Part shown: in pieces, positions 25,259-32,485 of the stretch
Layout of the letters: every line of letters starts with the position of its first letter
Numbering within the stretch: the first letter of the stretch is position 1
Assembly (NCBI GenBank): GCA_965224745.1
Contig: CBDCZY010000001.1
Location: forward strand, 186,001-250,000
Direction: 5' to 3'
DNA from: CBDCZY01 sp965224745
GTDB taxonomy: Bacteria > Pseudomonadota > Gammaproteobacteria > Methylococcales > Methylomonadaceae
DNA: 64,000 bases
Notes under the pieces: model-generated
What the model was told of the DNA's origin: nothing
What the model saw: the letters and a program-made list of their open reading frames with translations, nothing else
Database searches by the model: none
Made by a program: the position numbers and the translations under genes

Positions 25259-26206
25259 ATGAAAAAAGTAACAGGCATTAAGAGTGTAGATTTTAAAATC
25301 ACCGCACGAGGGCATGGCGTGGTGAATTGGAATGGGCCGACAACTCTAACGGGCGATGGCGGCAAAACAGTTGATAACCACACCTTGCCAAAGCTACGAG
25401 GTTATACCAATTTAACCGGCAAAATTAAAGATGACACGGGCTATAAATACAAAAAAGAAGCAACCGATATTGATTTTAAAAAAACACCGTTGTATATCAG
25501 TCAAAACTGTATTCGCCACCATTTATTCCGCGACCAAGCCTTTGATATCCACTATGCCGCAGAAAAAAGTTTGCAAGGCGTATTAGCGTCCATTACCGGA
25601 CTGGTGCGGGGTTATGTAGTGCCATCCAGTCAATGCAAGCGCACCAGCTCTTTATTAATGGAAGATTTTGTTGACGAATTGGGCAACGGTAATTTTGAGC
25701 AATTCGGACAAGCAGGCGAGCGCGACAACTCTTCATTTTTCTCAAAAACCACTTTTGGCGACACAAAATACACCTCATATGGTTCTATCAGCATAGAACA
25801 ATTACAATTTATCCCTTTGGATAAAAAGTTTGACCGCTGTGCAATGATCATCAAAGAAGGACAAGGGGAAGAAGTTGCTCAAGCTATGCAGAATTTTGTT
25901 CAATCCCTAAACCCCAACCTAAATCCACAAGCCTCATTCCACAATAACTATGTCCGTTGCGGCACAATCTTTGAGGAAGGTGAAAATGGCATTTTGCTGA
26001 ATAATGATGCTGTACAAGCATTGGTTGAACATACCTTACAAATGATTAGTGAGCTATCCATTCGTCAGGCAAAGTCTTATATGTATGTGGATGAAATACT
26101 CGTGGATTATAACGACAGCCATAAAATGATGCGTATTAAACAAAATGAAGGCGATATATCCAGCCAACCCAATGCTGAATATGCTGTATATTTTTACGCA
26201 AAATAA
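25259..26206 (+). CDS. cas7fv: Cas7fv, backbone subunit of the type I-F variant Cascade
   Basis: This 315-residue protein lies where standard I-F loci encode Csy1-Csy2-Csy3. It starts VTGIKSVDFKITARGHGVVNW and contains GLVRGYVVPSSQCKRTSSLL and FHNNYVRCGTIFEEGENGI, a pattern fitting the Cas7 of the minimal I-Fv (I-F2) systems known from Shewanella putrefaciens. In those systems Cas7fv coats the crRNA. AAGGAG lies 7-8 nt before the ATG. The stop overlaps the cas5fv start (TAATG). The family is assigned from recall and context, not a search. Confidence 0.82.
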   Translation: MKKVTGIKSVDFKITARGHGVVNWNGPTTLTGDGGKTVDNHTLPKLRGYTNLTGKIKDDTGYKYKKEATDIDFKKTPLYISQNCIRHHLFRDQAFDIHYAAEKSLQGVLASITGLVRGYVVPSSQCKRTSSLLMEDFVDELGNGNFEQFGQAGERDNSSFFSKTTFGDTKYTSYGSISIEQLQFIPLDKKFDRCAMIIKEGQGEEVAQAMQNFVQSLNPNLNPQASFHNNYVRCGTIFEEGENGILLNNDAVQALVEHTLQMISELSIRQAKSYMYVDEILVDYNDSHKMMRIKQNEGDISSQPNAEYAVYFYAK

Positions 26207-27255
26207 TGGGACAGTTTATGAAAATTATCATAGATTATGAATCCACATGGCGAAATTCGTTCTTAGACCCCAATACTAGCAATAACGAACCGTTACCGAA
26301 AAATGGACGCAAGTTTGTTGGCTCAATGACCAGCCTTAAAGATGCCAATAACTTTATCCAATGTAAGATTACACGCGATACAGTGATGGGGGTTTTAAAC
26401 CGGCTGATTGGCGATCAACGTAAACTTTATCAATCAAGAAATGACGAACATTATTTTTTTAAAGAAATAGATATTGCCGACAGTAAAAAAGTGTTATTTC
26501 AAGACAACTCAATTGAAACTGATGAGGTTACTTTCATCAGAAATATCACCGGAAGTACTGATCAAAAATCATTTACAGGTGCAATAAAAACCAATGATGC
26601 AATGTTCTCATCAGATTATGCTGTAGAATTTTGGGGCGTTTTAGCCCTTAGCTTCGAAGAACTTTGCCAATTTATTGTTTCAGATGAAAAAGTAACCTCA
26701 TCTATGGAAACAAATCCTACCTCGATTATTGAAAAACTTGAATTGCTAAACAAAGAAAAATCAGTTGCAAACGAAGGATTTGCATATGAGGCGGTTCAAG
26801 TTTTAATCCAACAATTTGAGGGTATTGAATATCTAAATAGAAAGGGTGAAATATTGCCCATTAGCTTGTATTGTTCATCACTTTATTTGCAACTGGAACG
26901 ATTAGCGATTCGATATGATATGAGTTCAGCAAAAACGAAGGCTGGCGGCATTAGTGGAATTTCAAAAAGAGGATTTACAACCAAAGATTTTATGAATCGT
27001 TTTACCACAGGTGAAAAAAAGAAAATCTGGGGAAACCCCTATATACGCAAAGAAAGAGTCAAAGGTATTGGTGAAGTGGTTTCAATTATGACCAAAGCCA
27101 GCGGTCAACTTGAAATCAATCTGGATATCAGTCGAGATGAAGCCAAAAAATTAAAAGGTATGATTGAGGATGCTGGTGTTTCCAGCTTCTATCTAGGTAA
27201 AAAAGGCTTGGCGTATGTGTCTCAAGAGATCGACACACGGGAGTTAAAGCGATGA
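26206..27255 (+). CDS. cas5fv: Cas5fv, PAM-recognising subunit of the type I-F variant Cascade
   Basis: This 349-residue protein starts GQFMKIIIDYESTWRNSFLD. In I-Fv systems Cas5fv caps the crRNA 5' handle, and an added helical domain takes over PAM recognition from the missing Cas8f. The length fits the large Cas5fv. A C-terminal Cas5-like part with KEWGNPYIRKERVKG-type basic residues is visible (KKKIWGNPYIRKERVKG). It overlaps cas7fv by one base and cas6f by four (ATGA). No cas8f/csy1 gene is present anywhere in the locus. Confidence 0.8.
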   Translation: MGQFMKIIIDYESTWRNSFLDPNTSNNEPLPKNGRKFVGSMTSLKDANNFIQCKITRDTVMGVLNRLIGDQRKLYQSRNDEHYFFKEIDIADSKKVLFQDNSIETDEVTFIRNITGSTDQKSFTGAIKTNDAMFSSDYAVEFWGVLALSFEELCQFIVSDEKVTSSMETNPTSIIEKLELLNKEKSVANEGFAYEAVQVLIQQFEGIEYLNRKGEILPISLYCSSLYLQLERLAIRYDMSSAKTKAGGISGISKRGFTTKDFMNRFTTGEKKKIWGNPYIRKERVKGIGEVVSIMTKASGQLEINLDISRDEAKKLKGMIEDAGVSSFYLGKKGLAYVSQEIDTRELKR

Positions 27256-27804
27256 ATAACTATATGGATATTGTCATCAAACCCGATGCAGAAATGCGAG
27301 AAAATCTATTACTCAACAAAGTCTATAGCAAATTGCATAAAAGACTCTTTGAATTACAATCAACCGACATAGGTATCAGCTTCCCGCGATATAAAGTCAT
27401 GCTGGGCGCTCTAATCAGACTGCATAGCACAGACAGAAAACTCACCGAATTACTAGCAATGGATTGGCTGGGCGGTTTAGTTGGCTATTGTGAAGTGAGC
27501 CCAATCCAAAGGCGTACCGACGGACGTTAAATTCCGAACCATCTCACGCATTCAGTCCAACATGACTGAAGCAAAATTAAGGCGGTTGATTAAGCGCGGT
27601 TCAATTACAGAGGATGAAATTAAAACCTACAAAGCCAAAATGTTTCAACAAGGTCTGGATAATCCATATCTGGAATTGGAAAGTACATCAAACGGACATA
27701 AACATAGACGTTACCTGCAATTTGGCGAGATAATTGCAGAACCTGTTGCGGGTAAATTTGATCAGTTTGGTTTAAGTAAAACCACCACCGTCCCTTGGTT
27801 TTAA
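27252..27804 (+). pseudogene. cas6f: Cas6f (Csy4) crRNA endonuclease, split by a one-base frameshift
   Basis: The first frame (92 residues, stop at 27528-27530) holds the ferredoxin-like N-terminal domain with H29 in YSKLHKRL, aligned with the catalytic His29 of P. aeruginosa Csy4. The C-terminal part is in the +1 frame: VPTDVKFRTISRIQSNMTEA, KLRRLIKRGSI, ...LELESTSNGHKHRRYL, and the typical ending GLSKTTTVPWF. Frames join near 27505-27512 (ATCCAAAGGCGT) if one base is skipped. The intact product would be about 184 residues. As written it cannot make full-length Cas6f unless frameshifting or a sequencing error is involved. Confidence 0.85.
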
Positions 27805-27815
27805 ATTGATCTTAC

Positions 27816-27843
27816 AATTTGTAGCAATATGCTACAAATTTTG
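27816..27843 (+). terminator. Hairpin after cas6f, probable cas-operon terminator or zeta operator
   Basis: AATTTGTAGCA-ATA-TGCTACAAATT is a perfect 11-bp stem with a 3-nt loop, followed by only a short T-run (TT, then TTGG). It lies 11 bp after the cas6f stop and 17 bp before the zeta-like pseudogene ATG. The weak T-tract leaves open that it is an operator. Confidence 0.5.
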
Positions 27844-27857
27844 GATTTTCAAAAAGA

Positions 27858-28451
27858 ATGTTTCGCCTATGGCAAAAGCAGCTCTGGCTGTTGGCAGGTG
27901 GAAACGGAGCAGGAAAAAGTACCTTTTACTGGACACGGCTTGAGCCGCTTGGATTGCTTTTTGTGAATGCCAATATAGTGGCAAAACAACTTTTTCCCGA
28001 TCAACCATAACAACGCAGCTATGAAGCGGCAAAAATCGCTGAGGCCATGCGAACTCAATTATTACAGTAAGGGCGGATATTCTGTTTTGAAACCGTGTTT
28101 TCGCATCCCTCAAAAATTGATTTTGTTGCTCAGGCAAAAGCAAAGGGTTATGCCATTGTACTGGTTTTTATCCACCTTGATCTGGTAACGCTTAATCAGG
28201 CACGGGTTGCCCAATCTGTGAGTGAAGGCGGTCACAATGTGCCGGAAAATAAAGTGGCTAGCCGAATTCCGAGAGTCTTACATAACATCATGCTGGTTTT
28301 ACCACTTTGTGATCACTGTTACCTGTTGGATAACTCTCGCCTGGATCATCCTTTCCAGCAGATAGCAGAAATACACCGAGGAAAGATCACCTTATACCAG
28401 GATACGTTACCAATATGGGCGAAAGAATTGCTGAGAGATTTTTTAAACTGA
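27858..28451 (+). pseudogene. Zeta-toxin-like kinase with two in-frame ochre codons
   Basis: Read through in one frame, the product starts MFRLWQKQLWLLAGGNGAGK with a Walker A motif, then FVNANIVAKQLFPDQP, a TAA at 28008-28010, QRSYEAAKIAEAMRTQLLQ, a second TAA at 28068-28070, and GRIFCFETVFSHPSK. This is the pattern of zeta-toxin family kinases, which phosphorylate UDP-N-acetylglucosamine. No separate antitoxin gene is adjacent. Both stops are one base from sense codons (for example GAA and CAA). The remainder of the frame is open to 28451. Confidence 0.82.
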
Positions 28452-28500
28452 AAACGAATTTTTTGACCCAATTTTTTCAAGCTCTTTAACAAATCACATA

Positions 28501-28513
28501 AATCAATAACTTA
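28501..28513 (+). promoter_or_regulatory. IHF consensus site in the CRISPR leader
   Basis: AATCAATAACTTA matches the IHF consensus WATCAANNNNTTR at every position. It lies about 84-96 bp before the first repeat, in an AT-rich leader. IHF bending of the leader is an established requirement for spacer acquisition in type I-E and I-F systems. Another perfect match (TATCAATAACTTA) occurs at 30760-30772 inside the right end of the IS1634 element, which may be fortuitous. Confidence 0.6.
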
Positions 28514-28565
28514 CAACAGTGTGGAATATTATTGGTATTTTCCCAAAAAAATACCTAAGTGCCTG

Positions 28566-28593
28566 TTGTAACTCTGTTTTTGTAAGTTATACT
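28566..28593 (+). promoter_or_regulatory. Candidate pre-crRNA promoter in the leader
   Basis: TTGTAA (28566-28571) and TATACT (28588-28593) are spaced by 16 bp, and transcription would start within the first repeat at about 28600. A hairpin GGTATTTT...AAAATACC lies just upstream at about 28535-28556. No competing -10 box is as good in the leader. Confidence 0.5.
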
Positions 28594-28681
28594 ACAGTTC
28601 ACTGCCGCACAGGCAGCTTAGAAAATTATTGGCAGTATAAGAATAACGGCACTGTCGTTCACTGCCGCACAGGCAGCTTAG

Positions 28682-30796
28682 CCCATCTTCGTGACTTATA
28701 TTTACAATATCCTGTTATTTCAATAAGTTAAAATTTTCAATCTGTTTCAGTTGGCACTACAGATTTTTTTTATCGATAATTGTTTTACATTGACCAATGA
28801 GGTCGGGTTTAATATTCAAAGCTTCATAAATTTGTTTCTGACGTAGCTCCGCCTTCGTTGTTGTCCGCAGGTGAATCATTTTATGATCATCCGTTGGTAA
28901 GGTCATGGTGATACGTTGCTGTGTCGACATGATGTTACGAATACTGTCCCAGCTTAAATGAATGCCCTGTTGCTTCAGTTGATAGCGCAGCGTATGCACC
29001 AGATGATAAGCCAGCAAAGTAATGAACAAGTGGCCGGTGACACGGTCTTCTTTTTGGTGGTAAACCGGGCGCAAGCCCAGTTCAGTTTTCAAGCTTCGAA
29101 AGGTGGCTTCGATCTCGGTCAGCATGATGTAGGTTGTCCACAGTTGTTCTTCAGACCAGTCGGGGATATTGGTTCTGAGGCAATAGACACCACAGTGTTG
29201 ATCGTTCTGTTTACTTTGAGGTTCACGTTGCCATTCAAGCCGGATGGCGTTTTTTTTCTCGTCATCGGTTATGACGTCAATGCGGTAGTCTTGCGAAACC
29301 CGCCGGTTTTTTTCGCGCAGTCGACCGATCCGTTCCAGTATTTTGCTGTATTTTTTGATCGTCCCTTTTTTGTTTAAGCCCGCATCAAGCTTGTTGAGTG
29401 CTTCTTCCATGCGAACATGGAAGCGGTTTCGGATAGCCTGCTCTTTTTTTTGTTTTTGTTCGGAGTGACAATAGAGCCGGGTTTCGTGGGTGTCTTGATC
29501 TGTTTCGCGATAAACACACACCTGACTGTGTTCGGTTTCTCTCACCATCACAGCATCGTCCTGATCGGTGGGATTGATCACGGATCGCTCTCGACTGACC
29601 ACCAGATAATGATAGCCCTGCTCGATTAACCAGGCGATGTTGTCGGCACTGGCAATACCGGCATCCATGATGATCACAGGTTTTGTGACCTGCGGTAATG
29701 GCTGTATTTTTTGTAGTTCATCCAGCATTAACTCCAAGGTGCCCGGCTCACTGGCATTACCCGGGAAAACCTGACTGCTCAGAGGAAATCCCTCACCATC
29801 CAACACCAGTCCCAGCGTCACCAAGGGACAATCACTGCGTTTTTCTTTGGAACGACCGAACTGGGCTTTGGGGTTTTGGTGACACTGCCCTTCAAAATAG
29901 GTATTGGTCAAATCGTATAGCACAATACTACGGTTCAATTCGAATAAGGTTTGCTCTTGCTCGGACAGAAACGTTTCCAGTGCCGTCTGGTGTTTGAGCA
30001 ATTTATCGCTGATCGTATAAAGCCGTGTCAGGCTGGTATGGCCATAGTCATGGTCAAGCAGTTCTCCCAACGCTGAGCGTGATTGTAGCCAATCATGGGT
30101 GTGCAATTCACTGCCCGGTGAAACCACACGGCCGATAATGTTACCGATGGCCGCAGCGAGTTCGACTTTATTAAAACCCAGTGCGGTGAGCTTCTGATCC
30201 AGTTGTAGTTGCATAACCGCATGCCACGCCAGCGTTTCAACACCGATACTGCGGGCTTGAAGGGTTTCGACATGATTGATATCAACCGTGTGATAATCGG
30301 GTTCTGGACTGGCAGCATCCACCGGTTGGGCCAGCTTAGCGATGATAAGCGCACTGTAACGCTGGGCTGAGGCTTCCAGGCATTGCGTTAACTCATCGGC
30401 TACATGAAACAATTCTTGCTGATGAGGCTCACAGCCTTGTAACAATTGTTCAATCCTGGCTGTCAGCAAGGGCCAGTGCTCTGGATCAATGGCGAAGTCT
30501 TTGCCTAGATTCAGTAAGGTGCGTTGCTTTACTTTCCTTCCCACGCGAACGGATTCAACGATCCGATAGGTGAAGTAGGCCCCGCCATTATCCAGGGATT
30601 TCGTTTTGGTTTTTCGAATATACATGTCCCTAGCATTAATGAAAAACCGGGGAAAATCAAGGGTCAAAAAGACGAAAATGGCACTACCGAGCGGATCTGA
30701 AAAAAACACCGTTGAAAGGTAAGGTTTTTTTTCATGGAATCATTCGATGAAAACAAAATATCAATAACTTAGCGATGTCAAAGTCACGAAGATGGG
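28682..30796 (-). mobile_element. IS1634-family element inserted in CRISPR repeat 2
   Basis: The element is 2,115 bp, with inverted ends CCCATCTTCGTGACTT at 28682 mirrored at 30796. TTAG, part of the CRISPR repeat, is present on both sides (28678-28681 and 30797-30800), a 4-bp target duplication. Removing the element and one TTAG restores a perfect 28-bp repeat followed by a 32-bp spacer. The transposase runs against the direction of array transcription. Confidence 0.93.
28757..30625 (-). CDS. IS1634-family transposase
   Basis: This is a 622-residue DDE transposase counted from ATG 30625 (MYIRKTKTKSLDNGG). A 28-residue upstream extension is unlikely, because AGGGAC precedes this ATG. Motifs include SIVLYDLTNTYFEG with the first catalytic Asp, VIIMDAGIASADNIAWL with the second, and YIMLTEIEATFRSLKTELGLRPVYH, the YREK-like signature of the IS4 superfamily around the final Glu. 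It is uninterrupted and probably active. Any transcript from it is antisense to the disrupted CRISPR array. Confidence 0.92.
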   Translation of the reverse strand: MYIRKTKTKSLDNGGAYFTYRIVESVRVGRKVKQRTLLNLGKDFAIDPEHWPLLTARIEQLLQGCEPHQQELFHVADELTQCLEASAQRYSALIIAKLAQPVDAASPEPDYHTVDINHVETLQARSIGVETLAWHAVMQLQLDQKLTALGFNKVELAAAIGNIIGRVVSPGSELHTHDWLQSRSALGELLDHDYGHTSLTRLYTISDKLLKHQTALETFLSEQEQTLFELNRSIVLYDLTNTYFEGQCHQNPKAQFGRSKEKRSDCPLVTLGLVLDGEGFPLSSQVFPGNASEPGTLELMLDELQKIQPLPQVTKPVIIMDAGIASADNIAWLIEQGYHYLVVSRERSVINPTDQDDAVMVRETEHSQVCVYRETDQDTHETRLYCHSEQKQKKEQAIRNRFHVRMEEALNKLDAGLNKKGTIKKYSKILERIGRLREKNRRVSQDYRIDVITDDEKKNAIRLEWQREPQSKQNDQHCGVYCLRTNIPDWSEEQLWTTYIMLTEIEATFRSLKTELGLRPVYHQKEDRVTGHLFITLLAYHLVHTLRYQLKQQGIHLSWDSIRNIMSTQQRITMTLPTDDHKMIHLRTTTKAELRQKQIYEALNIKPDLIGQCKTIIDKKNL

Positions 30797-31457
30797 TTAG
30801 AAAGATGGCAGAATAGTGACTATTGCCAGTGGTGCGTTCACTGCCGCACAGGCAGCTTAGAAAATAGCGGTCAAACATATTGATACCTTCTTAAAGTTCA
30901 CTGCCGCACAGGCAGCTTAGAAATATCATGCCTGCATCTGAACTTATCAATGTCAGTTCACTGCCGCACAGGCAGCTTAGAAAAATGATGCTTAGCATTC
31001 GTGTATTCGCAAATAGTTCACTGCCGCACAGGCAGCTTAGAAAATGAGCCGTACGAATAGCCTCGCTAACTGAGGGTTCACTGCCGCACAGGCAGCTTAG
31101 AAATTTCCTGGGATAATAACGTAAGAACATTCTTGAGTTCACTGCCGCACAGGCAGCTTAGAAACGACCAGTTCAATCGGGGCTTTATTATCATCGGTTC
31201 ACTGCCGCACAGGCAGCTTAGAAATGGAAACTTGACCCCGACACACACGACCTAGTGTTCACTGCCGCACAGGCAGCTTAGAAGTAAAAAATCTTTATAG
31301 TCTACCTCGCAGAAAAGTTCACTTAACGCGAGATCGACCAGTCGGATGATTTATTCTGTTTGCCAGAAGATATCAAGTGAAAGTTGTAGAGAGTTCCTGA
31401 AATTTAAAAATTTACTAAAGTCTAGAAAAAATCATGTCAGATCCATGTATGTGACGA

Positions 31458-31838
31458 TTATCGTTTTGTTTTAATCGAAAAAGTAATGACCAGGCTCCAG
31501 GCGACTAAAAAAGCCAGTCCCCCAAACGGTGTAATCATGCCTAACCATTTATGACCTGTTATTGCGAGCAAGTATAAGCTGCCACTGAATAGGAAAATAC
31601 CGCTTAACATAATCCAGCCGGCCCAGTGTAACAATTGGGACTGTGGTATGCGGTGCATCCATGCGCCGATCAAACCTAAGCCTAGAGCATGCCACATGTG
31701 GTAGTCCACGGCTGTTTGGTAGACTGCCATGAGTTCAGGGGTGAGGTGCGTTTTTAAACCATGCGCACCAAAAGCGCCGAATGCAACGGCTGTAAAAGCC
31801 GCCACACTGCTGATCAATAAAAAATTGGTTTTTATCAT
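31458..31838 (-). CDS. DUF423 (YgdD-like) inner-membrane protein
   Basis: This 126-residue protein has four predicted membrane helices and the DUF423 signature FGAFGAHGLK near the N-terminus, followed by YQTAVDYHMWHALGL and GIFLFSGSLYLLA. The molecular role of the family is not known. Its ATG is next to the stop of moaB with a one-base overlap, so the two genes are co-transcribed. Confidence 0.9.
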   Translation of the reverse strand: MIKTNFLLISSVAAFTAVAFGAFGAHGLKTHLTPELMAVYQTAVDYHMWHALGLGLIGAWMHRIPQSQLLHWAGWIMLSGIFLFSGSLYLLAITGHKWLGMITPFGGLAFLVAWSLVITFSIKTKR

Positions 31839-32362
31839 TATTTTTCTTGTAAGCGGGGTATCAGTTGCACAAGATTACAAGGTCGCGTGCGATGGTCGAG
31901 TTGATCTTGAATGAGTTCATCCCATCCAGTTCGACAGGCGCCGGATGATCCTGGCAGGCAGAAAATATAAGTCGAATTAGCTACGCCGGCAATGGCTCGC
32001 GATTGTAAGGTCGATGTTTTAATCTCCTGATAAGAGATAGAGCGAAACATTTCGCCGAAACCATCCAGGGTTTTATCAAGCAGTGGTGCTATTGCTTCTG
32101 GAGTTCCGTCACGACCGGTGACTCCAGTGCCTCCGGTGCTAAGAATGACATGGATATCGGTGTTGGCAATCCATTTTGATACTGTTGCTCTAATTTGGTA
32201 AATATCATCAGGAACAATACTCTTTTCTGTTAATTGATGACCTGCCATTACTAATCGCTCAACCAGCGCTTTTCCCGAGCTATCGGTCGTTTCTGTTCGC
32301 GTATCCGAGACGACTAAAACGGCTATGTTCAAAGGTATAAAAGATCTTTTTGATGGTGGCAT
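31838..32362 (-). CDS. moaB: Molybdenum cofactor biosynthesis protein MoaB/Mog family
   Basis: This 174-residue MoCF-domain protein adenylates molybdopterin or is a paralogue of the enzyme that does. Motifs are VVSDTRTETTDSSGKALVERL, the nucleotide-site loop LSTGGTGVTGRDGTPEA and CLPGSSGACRTGWDELI. Length and TGGTG loop fit the MoaB branch. It is followed with overlap by the DUF423 gene; no other moa gene is near. The minus-strand start has no strong ribosome site but the protein N-terminus is of the expected length. Confidence 0.92.
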   Translation of the reverse strand: MPPSKRSFIPLNIAVLVVSDTRTETTDSSGKALVERLVMAGHQLTEKSIVPDDIYQIRATVSKWIANTDIHVILSTGGTGVTGRDGTPEAIAPLLDKTLDGFGEMFRSISYQEIKTSTLQSRAIAGVANSTYIFCLPGSSGACRTGWDELIQDQLDHRTRPCNLVQLIPRLQEK

Positions 32363-32485
32363 AATGTCAATTAAAGCTTAAAGAGTTTACAATACAGTCA
32401 GTTGCAATGCGCTGCCTAGCGTTCATGTCGCGTATAAATTTTGTCAGACCTTACTACGCATGCTACTTTTTATTTTACAGTAACG

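Larger units (their letters stand above)
28597..31323 (+). CRISPR. Type I-F CRISPR array, 10 repeats and 10 spacers, split by an IS
   Basis: The 28-bp repeat reads GTTCACTGCCGCACAGGCAG followed by CTTAGAAA, the I-F type with a CTGCC...GGCAG hairpin. Repeats start at 28597, 28657, 30836, 30896, 30956, 31016, 31076, 31137, 31197 and 31257. A truncated GTTCACT at 31317-31323 ends the array. Spacers are 32 bp, except the 33-bp one at 31104-31136. Repeat 10 ends GAAG instead of GAAA. Repeat 2 is interrupted after 28681 by the IS1634 element; it resumes at 30797-30803 and is followed by a 32-bp spacer at 30804-30835. The leader is on the left, judging from repeat orientation and the degenerate right end. 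Confidence 0.97.

Noticed and set aside
28452..28596. CreTA-type toxin-antitoxin RNA near the leader
   Set aside because: No repeat-like antitoxin RNA and no tiny toxin ORF with rare codons could be recognised; the stretch is explained as leader.
30760..30772. Second IHF consensus site near the CRISPR array
   Set aside because: It lies inside the IS1634 right end and not in the leader, so a role in adaptation is unlikely.
30891..31142. 83-residue minus-strand frame with repeated FLSCLCGSEL
   Set aside because: It is the CRISPR repeat read in frame; periodicity comes from the 28+32 bp unit, not from a protein.
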